A stretch of 64,000 nt of DNA from Streptomyces sp. TRM68416 (GTDB lineage: Bacteria > Actinomycetota > Actinomycetes > Streptomycetales > Streptomycetaceae), in assembly GCF_014596915.1 (NCBI RefSeq), contig NZ_JACVWU010000032.1, positions 1 to 64,000 of the forward strand, read 5' to 3'. The position numbers and the translations under genes were made by a program. The notes under the pieces were generated by a model. The model did no database searches. It was not told the DNA's origin and was given only the letters and a program-made list of their open reading frames with translations. Every line of letters starts with the position of its first letter. Positions within the stretch are counted from its first letter, which is position 1. Below are positions 9,036 through 17,677 of the stretch, piece by piece.

Positions 9036-10916
9036 ATGCGTATGTCCCGTGTTAGCTCACCGTCCACAAGCATCGGCGGACCAGCCTCCCCCGGAGGCCG
9101 CCACCTCCGCCGGACCACCGGGCTCGTCGCGCTGCTCGCATCGCTCGCGGCCGTCGGCCTTCCCGGAACCACCGCGCAGGCCGCCGACACCACCGTCGCG
9201 GTCGACTTCGCCACCGCCGGGGGCGCCCCCACCTATCGGGCCTCGGGCACGATCTACGGAATGTCCGAGAACGGCTCGCTGCCCCAGGAGCACTTCTACA
9301 GGGACATCAAGTGGAAGTTCATGCGGGCCGGCGGCGCCCAGCTGGACAAGCCCGGCGGCTGGGTCGCCGGCAAGTACGACCGCCGGTGGAACTCCACCCG
9401 CGCCCAGTACCAGCGCACCAAGTCGCTGGGCGGAACCTTCGTCATCCTGCCCCACGACCTCTGGGGCGCCGACGGAACCACCAGCCCCAGCTTCCCGGGC
9501 GACAACGGCGACTGGTCCGCCTTCGACGCCTTCTACGACCGCCTCATCGCCGACGCACAGGCGGCCGGCATGTCCGACATCGAGTGGGACATCTGGAACG
9601 AGCCCGACATCAACGCCTTCTGGGGACGGTCGCAGTCCCAGTACCTGGAGATGTGGAAGCGGGCCTACCAGAAGATCCGGGCGGCCTTCCCGAACGCGGT
9701 CGTCGTCGGCCCCAGCAGCGCCTTCAAGCCCGGGTCGAACGGTTCGTCGTGGTGGGACACGTACCTGGACTACGTCAAGGCCAACAACGTCGAACCGGAC
9801 ATCTACAGCTGGCACAACCTGCCCGGCGACCCCGTGGCGGACGCGAGTGCGGTCAAGGCGAAGCTGGCGGCCCGGTCGATGACCACGAGCCGCCCGTTCC
9901 AGGTCAACGAGTACGGCAACACCAATGAGCAGAACCCGGGCCGTGGCGGCTGGTACATCTCCCGTCTGGAGCGGGCGGGAGCCGACGGTCTGCGCGCCAA
10001 CTGGGCTTCCGCCGGCAACCTGCACGACTTCCAGGCGAACCTGCTAACCAAGAACAGCACGGGCCAGTACCTGCCGCTGGGGGAGTGGTTCCTGTACCGC
10101 TACTACGGCTCCCAGACCGGCAACATCGTCAAGGTCACCGCGGGCACCAACACCGACGGTCTGGCGACGAAGGACAACACCGCCAAGAACGCCAAGATCC
10201 TGCTCGGCAGCAATGGCAACACCGGGAACGTCACCGTCAATCTCGACCGCCTCGACACCACCTCCGTGGTGGAGAACGGCCGGGTCCGCGCGGTCGTCCA
10301 GCGCGTCCCCAACAACGGCGGCGGCGCCGTGACCGGCCCGGTCACCGTCTCCGACCAGCTTCTGACCGTCGGCGGCAACTCCGCCTCTGTGACCGTCCCC
10401 TGGACGAACGCGTCGGACGGTTACACCGTCACCCTGCTCCCGCCGTCGAACACGACCGTCTCCACGGTCGCCGTCGCCCAGCACAGCAACCAGTGCCTGG
10501 ACGACACCGGCCTCTCCACCGCCAACGGCACGCAGTATCAGCAGTACCACTGCGAGGGCGGTTACCAGCAGATGTTCGACTTCAAGCCGGTGGCCGGCAA
10601 GGCGGATACGTTCACGGTCGTCAACCAGCACAGCGGCAAGTGTCTGGACGTGTCCGGCGCCTCCACCGCCGACGGTGCCGCCGTCATCCAGTGGACCTGC
10701 ACCGGCGGCACCAACCAGCAGTTCGTCCTGCGCCCGGTGACGGCGCTCGGCAACAGCAAGGACTACCAGCTGGCCGCCGCCCACAGCGGCAAGTGCGTCG
10801 ACGTCAGCACCATATCCACCGCGCCCGGCGCGAAGATCCACCAGTGGACCTGCGACAGCGCGAGCGAACTGACCAACAAGCGCAACCAGATCTGGCGCCT
10901 GCTCGGCAAGAGCTGA
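9036..10916 (+). CDS. Secreted clan GH-A glycosidase with ricin-type lectin domain, copy 2
   Basis: Tandem paralogue of the preceding gene, 626 residues, with the same order: signal peptide ending near GTTAQA, catalytic barrel with WNEPD (acid/base) and VNEYG (nucleophile), beta-sandwich and C-terminal ricin-type trefoil. The two proteins differ mostly in the signal peptide and in the first half of the barrel, for example QLDKPGGWVAGKYDRRW against QLNSGGYGTSLAAYQTRW. They are almost identical from the beta-sandwich onward. The substrate-facing changes suggest related but distinct specificities. It lies 260 bp downstream of copy 1 behind a terminator, so it may have its own promoter. Confidence 0.85.
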   Translation: MRMSRVSSPSTSIGGPASPGGRHLRRTTGLVALLASLAAVGLPGTTAQAADTTVAVDFATAGGAPTYRASGTIYGMSENGSLPQEHFYRDIKWKFMRAGGAQLDKPGGWVAGKYDRRWNSTRAQYQRTKSLGGTFVILPHDLWGADGTTSPSFPGDNGDWSAFDAFYDRLIADAQAAGMSDIEWDIWNEPDINAFWGRSQSQYLEMWKRAYQKIRAAFPNAVVVGPSSAFKPGSNGSSWWDTYLDYVKANNVEPDIYSWHNLPGDPVADASAVKAKLAARSMTTSRPFQVNEYGNTNEQNPGRGGWYISRLERAGADGLRANWASAGNLHDFQANLLTKNSTGQYLPLGEWFLYRYYGSQTGNIVKVTAGTNTDGLATKDNTAKNAKILLGSNGNTGNVTVNLDRLDTTSVVENGRVRAVVQRVPNNGGGAVTGPVTVSDQLLTVGGNSASVTVPWTNASDGYTVTLLPPSNTTVSTVAVAQHSNQCLDDTGLSTANGTQYQQYHCEGGYQQMFDFKPVAGKADTFTVVNQHSGKCLDVSGASTADGAAVIQWTCTGGTNQQFVLRPVTALGNSKDYQLAAAHSGKCVDVSTISTAPGAKIHQWTCDSASELTNKRNQIWRLLGKS

Positions 10917-10969
10917 CGGGCGGCGGACTGCTCGCCCACCAGCACACACATTGACGAACGTCGGCCGCC

Positions 10970-10999
10970 GGTCGTGGGACCTCGCCGGGTCCCACGACC
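10970..10999 (+). terminator. Hairpin after second secreted glycosidase
   Basis: A perfect 12-bp stem (GGTCGTGGGACC with GGTCCCACGACC) and a 6-nt loop, about 55 nt after the stop. A weaker GCGGTCG/CGACCGC inverted repeat follows. No gene was seen in the 275-bp gap before the GH5-like gene. Confidence 0.65.
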
Positions 11000-11191
11000 A
11001 CCAGGTCCTGGCGGTCGACCTCGCGAGGGCGACCGCAGATTCGCCGCCCCGGCCCCGACGCATACCACCCCTCTGAGACCACCGTTCACGAGCCGCAGAC
11101 AGCCCGACAGCCACCTTCGCCACACCGGAGAGGGCCACAGCGAGCCGTCTGAACAGCGGCTGCCACGGCAGCCCGTCCCGAGAGGAAGACA

Positions 11192-12670
11192 ATGTTCCGC
11201 TCCTGTCCCACCCGCACCCCCCGCGATACCCGCTCCGAAAGACGCCCCGGGCAACGGCGTGTGCTGCGCCGGGTGTTAGCGGCGACACTGACCGCGCTGT
11301 TCGCCATACCCGCCGGCGTGCTGTCCGGCGCGTCGCCAGCCGGCGCGGCCGATCCGCTGAACTCCGCCCAGTTCGGCGGCGTCAACTGGGCCCGCCCCGG
11401 AGACAGCTTCGTCAACGCCCCCGTCGTCCCCGAGGGCCTGAGCGTGTCCGACAGCTACGCGACCGTCAGGGCGAAGGCCGACGCCATCCTCACGGGGTTC
11501 CAGCACGACGGTGCCAACACCGTCCGGTTGCCGATCAACAAGTACTCCGTGCCCGGTACGACATGGGGCGACGCCTACACCGGAGCCGTCGACGCCGCAA
11601 CCGCCAAGGGCATGAAGGTGATCCTGGGCTACTGGGAAGAGGTCCCTAACGGCAAGGTCGACGACACCGCCGCCTTCAACGCGATGTGGGACCCGGTCGT
11701 CGCCAAGTACGCGTCCAACCCCCTGGTCTCCTTCGAGTCGTTCAACGAACCCCGCGGCTACACAGCCGCCCAGTGGGCCGACGTCGCCGCCGCCTGGATC
11801 GCGCGCTACCCGTCGGTCCCCAGGAACCGGATCGTCGTCAGCGGCAGTGGCTTCAACGATGACGTCACGACCGTGTGCGGCGACAGCCGTCTGGACGGGA
11901 CGTACGTGTCGCTCCACTTCTACGCGTTCAGCCACACGCCCAGGTCCTACGCCGAGTGGGTGACCCTGTTCAAGAGCAGGATCGGCTCCTGCGGTTCGCG
12001 CACCATCCTGGACGAGTTCGGCGGCCCGATGGACGACGGCCGCGACTACAACCAGGCGGGCAGCTCGGACAACTTCGTCCTCTACATGCGCGCGGTCATC
12101 GACACGGCCCACGACCTCGGCATGGGCTCGACCTACTGGCCGGCCCTCGGCGGCAAGCACACCATGCGGCCGGACTACGACTGGTACTCCCTCTACGCCC
12201 TGCACGGCACCGGTACCGACCTGACCCTGAGCGTGCGCAACCCCACCCAGATGGACCGGCTCAAGTACCTCTGGGGCCTCGCTCCCCGCACGCCGCTCAC
12301 CGCGCTGAAGAGCGTCGGCGTCCCGGGCTGCCTCGACATCCCCGGAGGCACCCAGCAGAACATCACCCAGGTCCAGATCTGGAACTGCACCGGCGCGACA
12401 CACCAGCAGTGGACCAGAACCGCCACCGGACAGATCACCGTCTTCGGCGGAGCCAAGTGCCTGGACGCCCTGGGCAACGGCACGGCCAACGGCACCAAGG
12501 TCGTCATCTACGACTGCAACGGCCAGGACAACCAGAAGTGGACCTTCTACTCCGACGGCACGGTCCGCGGCGTGGAGTCCGGCCTCTGCTTGGACGTGAA
12601 CCAGTCCACGTCCAAGGTGCAGCTCTGGTCCTGCTGGGGCGGCACCAACCAGAAGTGGCAGATCGCCTGA
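11192..12670 (+). CDS. Secreted GH5-like glycosidase with ricin-type lectin domain
   Basis: Extracellular glycosidase of 492 residues. A long basic n-region and hydrophobic core end near PAGAAD (residue 53). The catalytic domain spans about 60-350; SFESFNEPRG gives acid/base Glu186 and ILDEFGGP gives nucleophile Glu275, the NEP/DEFG pair of GH5-type clan GH-A enzymes. Residues about 365-492 form a ricin/CBM13 trefoil with three CLD repeats and QQW/QKW motifs. GAGAGGAAG precedes ATG 11192. It completes the set of three secreted glycosidases downstream of the importer. Subfamily and substrate cannot be fixed from sequence alone. Confidence 0.85.
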   Translation: MFRSCPTRTPRDTRSERRPGQRRVLRRVLAATLTALFAIPAGVLSGASPAGAADPLNSAQFGGVNWARPGDSFVNAPVVPEGLSVSDSYATVRAKADAILTGFQHDGANTVRLPINKYSVPGTTWGDAYTGAVDAATAKGMKVILGYWEEVPNGKVDDTAAFNAMWDPVVAKYASNPLVSFESFNEPRGYTAAQWADVAAAWIARYPSVPRNRIVVSGSGFNDDVTTVCGDSRLDGTYVSLHFYAFSHTPRSYAEWVTLFKSRIGSCGSRTILDEFGGPMDDGRDYNQAGSSDNFVLYMRAVIDTAHDLGMGSTYWPALGGKHTMRPDYDWYSLYALHGTGTDLTLSVRNPTQMDRLKYLWGLAPRTPLTALKSVGVPGCLDIPGGTQQNITQVQIWNCTGATHQQWTRTATGQITVFGGAKCLDALGNGTANGTKVVIYDCNGQDNQKWTFYSDGTVRGVESGLCLDVNQSTSKVQLWSCWGGTNQKWQIA

Positions 12671-12898
12671 TCCGCCCGGGGCCGCCAAGGGCCTCACCAG
12701 GCCGTGGGCGCCCATATGGGTCGGCCAGGCCGAATCCGGCGGGGCCGGTGCCGAGCAGGCCCCGGCCCCGCTCCTCTGGTCCGCGGTCAGCCGTCCGGCG
12801 CCGCCTGGTCCGTCCGGTGCACGGCGGCACACCCGGACACTCGCCGGGAGACGGGGCGGCCTCCGCGACGGCCGAGCGCCGCCCCGGCCGTAGCTCGG

Positions 12899-12933
12899 CG
12901 GCGGACAACCGAGTCAGCGTCGGTTGTCCGCCG
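12899..12933. terminator. Bidirectional hairpin between convergent genes
   Basis: A 14-bp stem (CGGCGGACAACCGA paired with TCGGTTGTCCGCCG) with a 7-nt loop. It overlaps the stop codon of the leftward dehydrogenase gene at 12914-12916 and could end both convergent transcripts. The stretch 12671-12898 holds no gene. Confidence 0.75.
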
Positions 12934-14206
12934 TGCTTCGGGCGCGCCGCACGCCGAAGCGCCGGGGAGAGAAGGGGAGCGCCGTGCCCGCCGAGTCGGC
13001 TCGCCGTCGGCCTCCGGCTACCTCCGCGGCGATGATGTCCGCGGTGACCGGCGCGAGGGTGACTCCGAGCATGCTGTGTCCGCTCGCGACGAGCACGTTG
13101 TCCTTGCCCGGCAGCGGGCCGATGACCGGCAGCCCGTCCGGTGTCATCGGACGCAGACCGGTCCAGCCCTGCGGCTGTGCCGCCGCGGGGAAGTCGGGCA
13201 GGTAGGCGTGGGCGGAGCGCGCGATGCCGCGCAGCCGATGCGGGTCGATGGCCGCGTCGGAGCTGCCGAACTCCATCGTCCCGGCGAACCGGAGCCGGTC
13301 CGACAGGGGAGTGACGGCCACCTTGGCCTCGCCGAGGTACACCGAGTGCCGCAGCGTGACCGAGCCGCTGGTGTCGTCGAAACCGTATCCCTTGCCGGGC
13401 CGGATGGGCAGGGCGTGTCCGGCCAGCCGCGCGAGCGGGCCGGTACGCACTCCGGCGGCGAGGACGAACAGATCGCCCGGGACCTCCTCGCCCGCGGCGA
13501 GCACCGAGGTCACGCTGCGGCCGTTCGATCGGACGCCGGTGACCGGGCTGCCGTGCAGGAAGCGGACGCCGAGTTCCCGGCAGCGCTCTTCCAGGCCCCT
13601 GACCAGACTCGCGGGATCCACGTGTCGTTCCTGCGGGCAGCGCAGACCGGTCAGTACCCGTCGGATGAGCGCCGGTTCCAGGTCGCGGAGCTCGTCGCCG
13701 GAGAGCGGGATCGCGGTGTGGCTGATCCGTTCCATGGGCGCCGAGGCCGACCGGTACTCCTCCATGGTGTGCCGGGTGGTGAAGACCAGGAGCTGGCCCA
13801 CGCGGTGGTGCTCGAAGCGCACGCCGTCCTTGTCGTACTCGTCGAACAGCTGAAGCGTGCGCTCGTTGAGGGAGGTGAGCGCCTCGACACCGGACGCGAA
13901 GTCCCGGGGATTGCAGTGGCGCAGCATGTTGATCATGAAGCGCACGTGTTCGGGACGGGGGGAGGGGCGTACGTACAGGGGGCTGTCCCTGCGGGCCATC
14001 CACCGCAGGGCCTGTCCGAGCATCCCGGGGGCGGGCACGGGAGTCGACATGATCGGGACGATCCATCCGGCGTTGTGCTCCGATGCCCCCGCCGTCCCGC
14101 CCGGCGCCGCGTCCACGACGGTGACGGCCAGGCCGTCCAGGGCGAGCCGGTACGCGGTGGCGAGCCCGATCACGCCCGCACCGACGATCACTGCGCTGTC
14201 TGTCAT
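12914..14206 (-). CDS. FAD-dependent D-amino-acid dehydrogenase-like oxidoreductase
   Basis: Flavoprotein of the DAO/DadA family, 430 residues. It starts with a Rossmann FAD-binding motif (VIVGAGVIGLATAYRLA, residues 6-22) and ends with the conserved GLRPMTPDGLPVIGP segment and a C-terminal FAD contact. Relatives oxidise D-amino acids or cyclic amino acids to imines at the cytoplasmic membrane. ATG 14206 is chosen over an upstream start because AGAAGGA precedes it and the FAD motif then falls at the N-terminus. It lies 34 bp downstream of the ornithine cyclodeaminase-family gene on the same strand, so the imine product may be the partner enzyme's substrate. Substrate stereochemistry is inferred from family and context. 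Confidence 0.85.
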   Translation of the reverse strand: MTDSAVIVGAGVIGLATAYRLALDGLAVTVVDAAPGGTAGASEHNAGWIVPIMSTPVPAPGMLGQALRWMARRDSPLYVRPSPRPEHVRFMINMLRHCNPRDFASGVEALTSLNERTLQLFDEYDKDGVRFEHHRVGQLLVFTTRHTMEEYRSASAPMERISHTAIPLSGDELRDLEPALIRRVLTGLRCPQERHVDPASLVRGLEERCRELGVRFLHGSPVTGVRSNGRSVTSVLAAGEEVPGDLFVLAAGVRTGPLARLAGHALPIRPGKGYGFDDTSGSVTLRHSVYLGEAKVAVTPLSDRLRFAGTMEFGSSDAAIDPHRLRGIARSAHAYLPDFPAAAQPQGWTGLRPMTPDGLPVIGPLPGKDNVLVASGHSMLGVTLAPVTADIIAAEVAGGRRRADSAGTALPFSPRRFGVRRARSTADNRR

Positions 14207-14240
14207 CGCTGTCCTTCTCGCGGTTCGCGGCCGTGCCGTG

Positions 14241-15161
14241 TCAGGCGAGGAACTTGTCGGCCAGGAGGCGGGCGAGGGCCCAGTCCTGCACGGCGACACC
14301 GACGGACTTGAACACGGTCCGCTTGCCGTACTCGGCGCCGGGGGCGCTCAGCGCGGTGCCCAGTTCCGTGAGCGCGTCCTTGGTGATGGCGCCGGCGTCG
14401 AGGGCGTGGATGATCTCGCCGGACTCCTCCAGGACGGCGTCCAGTTCGTCGATGACGACCGTGCTGTCGGCGAGCAGTTCGTCGGGCAGTTCCCGCATGG
14501 TGGGGCGGTACGCGCCGATGGCGTTGACGTGCACCTGCGCGGGCAGCGCCGACTCGGGGAAGAGCGGGCTGGTCGCGTTGGTCGCGCAGCAGACGATCTC
14601 GGCCTGCCGGACAGCGGCCACCGCGTCGGTCGAGGTGAGCAGGTCCACCCCGGCCAGTTCGGGTGCCAGGCGTTCGGCGAGGTCCCGCGCGCGGGCCGGT
14701 TCGGCGTCCACCACGGTCAGCTGCCGCAGGGGCCGGATCGCCTGGACGGCGCGGACCTGGTCGGCGGCCTGTCCGCCCGCGCCGATCAGGGTCAGCCGCC
14801 CGGCTTCGGGCGGGGCGAGCAGGTCGGTGGCGACCCCGACGACGGCGCCGGTGCGCAGGGCCGTCACCGCTCCGGCGTCGGCGATCAGCTGGTCCAGGCG
14901 GCCGGTCTCGCACCAGGTCACGGTGCCCGCGATGGCGGGCTTGCGCGCGAAGTCCAGGCTCAGTGTCTTGATCATGGCGGAGGCGGTCGACCGGTGGTGG
15001 GCCGACATCACCAGGAACTGGCCGTCCCGCAGCGCGGTGCGGGTGGGCATCTCGAACTCCCCGCCGGCCAGATCGACGAAGGCCTGCCGTACGGCGTCGA
15101 TCGCCTCTTTCATGGTCACGGCCTCGCGGATCTCGGGCTCGCCGACGGTCATCGCCTTCAT
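14241..15161 (-). CDS. Ornithine cyclodeaminase / mu-crystallin family protein (probable ketimine reductase)
   Basis: NAD(P)-dependent protein of 306 residues, the family's usual length. The N-terminal dimerisation/substrate domain carries MPTRTALRDGQFLVMSAH and SAMIKTLSLDF; a Rossmann domain begins at LTLIGAGGQA near residue 122. Family members are ornithine cyclodeaminases, ketimine reductases or delta1-pyrroline-2-carboxylate reductases. The adjacent D-amino-acid dehydrogenase-like gene favours imine reduction over ornithine deamination, but that is inference. It is first in the leftward unit. A 17-bp near-palindromic operator lies 63 bp upstream of the start, and the divergent GntR gene probably encodes its regulator. 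Confidence 0.85.
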   Translation of the reverse strand: MKAMTVGEPEIREAVTMKEAIDAVRQAFVDLAGGEFEMPTRTALRDGQFLVMSAHHRSTASAMIKTLSLDFARKPAIAGTVTWCETGRLDQLIADAGAVTALRTGAVVGVATDLLAPPEAGRLTLIGAGGQAADQVRAVQAIRPLRQLTVVDAEPARARDLAERLAPELAGVDLLTSTDAVAAVRQAEIVCCATNATSPLFPESALPAQVHVNAIGAYRPTMRELPDELLADSTVVIDELDAVLEESGEIIHALDAGAITKDALTELGTALSAPGAEYGKRTVFKSVGVAVQDWALARLLADKFLA

Positions 15162-15223
15162 GGCACTCCACTTCCTCGTCGCGCTCTTCGCTTCCTCGCG
15201 GGTCCGCGGGAGGAGAGCTTCAG

Positions 15224-15240
15224 TAAGGTATTACACCTTA
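15224..15240. promoter_or_regulatory. GntR/FCD operator between divergent genes
   Basis: TAAGGTATTACACCTTA is an inverted repeat (TAAGGT-N5-ACCTTA) between the leftward cyclodeaminase-family gene and the rightward GntR gene. The core AGGTATTACACCT recurs exactly at 16151-16163 in front of the ABC importer, which marks it as a regulon site. Confidence 0.8.
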
Positions 15241-15297
15241 CGCACTACGGCAAGCGGCACGGCTTACGGGCCCGGTGTTCTGTGTTATGCATGGCGT

Positions 15298-15990
15298 ATG
15301 ACTACTTCTCGCCCGGTGGGGGCGCCCGCGCGCGGTGCGCAGCTCAAGTCGGTCAGTCTCCGTCAGCAGGCACGCGAGGCGCTGCGCACCCGGATCGTGC
15401 TGGGCCAGATCGAGCCCGGGAGCGTGGAGAGCGTCATCAACATCGCCTCCGAGCTGGGGGTCTCGGTCACGCCGGTCCGCGAGGCCGTCATGGACCTGGC
15501 CAATCTGGGCATGGTGGAGGTCATCAGGAACCGGGGCTTCAGGGTCCCGGTGCTCACGGACCACGACCTCGAGGAGATCTTCCGGGTGCGCACCATGCTG
15601 GAGGTCCCGGCGATGGTCGAGCTCGCCGAGCAGGCCGATCGGGGGGCGGTGGAGCGGTTCCGGGAACTCGCCGAACAGATCACCGACGCCGCCCGCGAGG
15701 GGGACCTGTTCGCCTTCCTGGACCGGGACCGGCAGTTCCACCTCGGGCTGCTGGAGCTGCTGGGCAACCGCCGCCTGGTGGCCATGGTCGGTCAGCTGCG
15801 CGACCAGGCGCGCATGGAGGGCCTGCAGAAGCTGGCGGACCAGGGTGAGCTCACCCAGTCCGGCGAGGAGCACATCGCCATCGTGGACGCCATCACCTCG
15901 GGCGACGCGGAGCTGACGGCCGAGCTCATGCGCAAGCACCTCACCCACAGTCGCGGCATCTGGGCCGGCCGGGCGGAAGAACAGGTCTGA
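15298..15990 (+). CDS. GntR-family (FCD) transcriptional regulator
   Basis: Regulator of 230 residues with an N-terminal winged helix (QQAREALRTRIVLGQIEPG and INIASELGVSVTPVREAV) and an all-helical FCD effector domain. This domain contains the expected acidic and His positions (FLDRDRQFHLGLLELLGN and EEHIAIVDAI). FCD regulators commonly respond to amino acids or organic acids. The open frame extends far upstream opposite the cyclodeaminase-family gene; the ATG at 15298 is the first that fits the domain. It is divergent from the catabolic pair and followed by the importer, and shared operators flank it on both sides. Confidence 0.88.
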   Translation: MTTSRPVGAPARGAQLKSVSLRQQAREALRTRIVLGQIEPGSVESVINIASELGVSVTPVREAVMDLANLGMVEVIRNRGFRVPVLTDHDLEEIFRVRTMLEVPAMVELAEQADRGAVERFRELAEQITDAAREGDLFAFLDRDRQFHLGLLELLGNRRLVAMVGQLRDQARMEGLQKLADQGELTQSGEEHIAIVDAITSGDAELTAELMRKHLTHSRGIWAGRAEEQV

Positions 15991-16116
15991 CCCTTTCGGG
16001 GCCGGCGGCGGCGCCCCATCGCCGTCGCGCGGCGGGCCCACTTGGATGTACCCGCCCGTTATGTGACTCCGCTGTGATCGCAACACGATGGTGATCCGAG
16101 CGCGGGATCCGGACCC

Positions 16117-16145
16117 TTGACAGTCACCGGCCCGCCCCTGATGCT
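16117..16145 (+). promoter_or_regulatory. Candidate promoter of the amino-acid importer
   Basis: TTGACA at 16117-16122 followed after 17 bp by GATGCT at 16140-16145, a good -35 and a weak -10. The GntR operator at 16149-16165 starts 3 bp further on, so repression by occlusion is plausible. Confidence 0.4.
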
Positions 16146-16148
16146 CAG

Positions 16149-16165
16149 TGAGGTATTACACCTCA
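16149..16165. promoter_or_regulatory. GntR/FCD operator upstream of the ABC importer
   Basis: TGAGGTATTACACCTCA is an inverted repeat sharing 13 consecutive bases with the operator at 15224-15240. It lies about 93 bp upstream of the preferred ATPase start. Its presence at both transcription units ties the importer to the oxidase/reductase pair. Confidence 0.8.
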
Positions 16166-16257
16166 AGGCCCGAGTGGTTCGGCCTGTCCGCCAAGCCCGC
16201 GCCTGCGCCGAGCCCGGCCATCCGGTCGACGGGTGGCCCAAATCGGGGACAAGAACC

Positions 16258-17544
16258 TTGGCAAGCAAGAAGAAGGCCATCGAGCTCACTGATGTCGTGA
16301 AGAAATTCGGTGACCACACCGTCGTCGACCATGTGTCGCTGTCCGTGGCCCAGGGTGAGGTCGCCGCGATCATCGGGCCGAGCGGTGCAGGGAAGAGCAC
16401 GCTGCTGCGCTGTGTCAATCTGCTTGAGACGCCTGACAGCGGAACCATCGTCGTCGCGGGCACGAGCATCGACGCGGGCAGCCAGATCAAGTCCAGGGAC
16501 CTCGCGAAGCTGCGCAGCGTCGTGGGCATGGTCTTCCAGTCGTTCAACCTCTCCCCGCATCTGACCGTGCTGCGCAACATCACCCTCCCCCAGGAACAGG
16601 TGCTCGGCCGCAGCCCGGCACAGGCCCGGGAGCGCGCGCTCGCGCTGCTGGAGCGTGTGGGCCTCGCGGCCAAGGCCGAGCAGTACCCGAACCGCTGCTC
16701 AGGCGGACAGCAGCAGCGCATCGCCATCGCGCGCGCCCTGGCCCTCGACCCCGAGGTGATGCTCTTCGACGAGCCCACCTCCGCGCTCGACCCCGAACTG
16801 GGCCTGGAGGTGCTGAACGTGATGCGGGAACTCGCCGACGACGGCATGACCATGGTCGTGGTGACGCACGAGATGGAGTTCGCGCGAGACGTCTCCGACC
16901 ACCTCGTCGTCATGGCCGACGGAGCCGTCCTGGAAGAGGGCAAGCCCGCCGACATCTTCGCGGCGCCCGCGCACGCCCGGACCCGGCAGTTCCTCAGGGC
17001 GGTGGACCGCGATGGGGTCGGACCTGTTTCTCGCGGTACTCAAGGGGGTGCCGACGACGCTGCTGCTGACCGGCGCCAGCCTCGGGATCGGTATCGTCGG
17101 CGGCCTGCCGTTCGTCGCGGCCCGTGTCTCGAACCGGCGGCTGCTGCGCGCGCTGTCCCGCTCGGTCATCGAGGTCTGCCGGGGCATCCCGCCACTGGTG
17201 TGGCTGTTCATCATCTACTTCGGCCTGGGCGAGTCGTTGCCAGGGATCGATCCGCTGCAGGCGTCGATCGTCGGCATGGGAGTGATCTCCTGCGCCTACA
17301 TGGCCGAGATCTACCGCGGCGGACTCACTGCGGTGCACCACGGACAGTGGGAGGCGGGCCGGGCTCTGGGCATGAGCGGCCTGGCCATCGTCCGCAAGAT
17401 CATCGCCCCGCAGGTCTTCCGGATCTCCGTGCCGGCGACCGCCAACTACGGCATCGGCCTGTTCAAGGACTCCTCGGTGGCCTTCACCCTCGGGGTCCAG
17501 GAGATCCTCTTCTACGCCAACCAGGAGTCGCGCACGACCGGTGA
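16258..17544 (+). CDS. Polar amino-acid ABC transporter ATP-binding protein (3' end abnormal)
   Basis: ATPase of a polar amino-acid importer. It contains Walker A (GPSGAGKST), Q-loop (VFQSFNLSPHLTVL), ABC signature (CSGGQQQR), Walker B (VMLFDEPTSALDPE) and the switch His (VVVTHEMEFA). The recognisable protein ends about 250 residues in, near FLRAVDR, at nt 17010. No stop occurs there, and the frame runs on for 530 nt through the permease gene in the wrong phase, giving an Arg/Pro-rich tail. One inserted base in CCGCGATG would create a TGATG stop-start junction with the permease, so a one-base deletion or sequencing error is likely. TTG 16258 is the preferred start, since 16117 would place the operator inside the gene. 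Confidence 0.75.
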   Translation: MASKKKAIELTDVVKKFGDHTVVDHVSLSVAQGEVAAIIGPSGAGKSTLLRCVNLLETPDSGTIVVAGTSIDAGSQIKSRDLAKLRSVVGMVFQSFNLSPHLTVLRNITLPQEQVLGRSPAQARERALALLERVGLAAKAEQYPNRCSGGQQQRIAIARALALDPEVMLFDEPTSALDPELGLEVLNVMRELADDGMTMVVVTHEMEFARDVSDHLVVMADGAVLEEGKPADIFAAPAHARTRQFLRAVDRDGVGPVSRGTQGGADDAAADRRQPRDRYRRRPAVRRGPCLEPAAAARAVPLGHRGLPGHPATGVAVHHLLRPGRVVARDRSAAGVDRRHGSDLLRLHGRDLPRRTHCGAPRTVGGGPGSGHERPGHRPQDHRPAGLPDLRAGDRQLRHRPVQGLLGGLHPRGPGDPLLRQPGVAHDR

Positions 17545-17656
17545 CGCGATCAGGCCGTTCCTGGTGGCGGCCGTCCTCTACATCGTGCTGTCGACGGTGT
17601 GCGCGGTGCTGTCGCGCTCCCTCGACCGGCGCCTGCAGCGAAGGGTGGCCCGATGA
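17012..17656 (+). CDS. Polar amino-acid ABC transporter permease 1
   Basis: Membrane permease of 214 residues, typical of the HisM/GlnP-type family. It has an N-terminal helix pair (VPTTLLLTGASLGIGIVGGLPF), the family signature EVCRGIPPLVWLFIIYFGLG and an EAA loop GQWEAGRALGMSGLAIVRKIIAPQ. ATG 17012 lies at the point where the upstream ATPase should end. Its stop overlaps the natural ATG of the second permease at 17653 (ATGA), so coupling is expected. It would pair with permease 2 as a heterodimer. Confidence 0.88.
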   Translation: MGSDLFLAVLKGVPTTLLLTGASLGIGIVGGLPFVAARVSNRRLLRALSRSVIEVCRGIPPLVWLFIIYFGLGESLPGIDPLQASIVGMGVISCAYMAEIYRGGLTAVHHGQWEAGRALGMSGLAIVRKIIAPQVFRISVPATANYGIGLFKDSSVAFTLGVQEILFYANQESRTTGDAIRPFLVAAVLYIVLSTVCAVLSRSLDRRLQRRVAR

Positions 17657-17677
17657 GCTTCCTCACCGACTGGTCGG

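Noticed and set aside
17012..17544. Possible natural ATPase-permease fusion or programmed frameshift
   Set aside because: No slippery sequence or pseudoknot was recognised, and two more one-base anomalies nearby make indels the simpler explanation.
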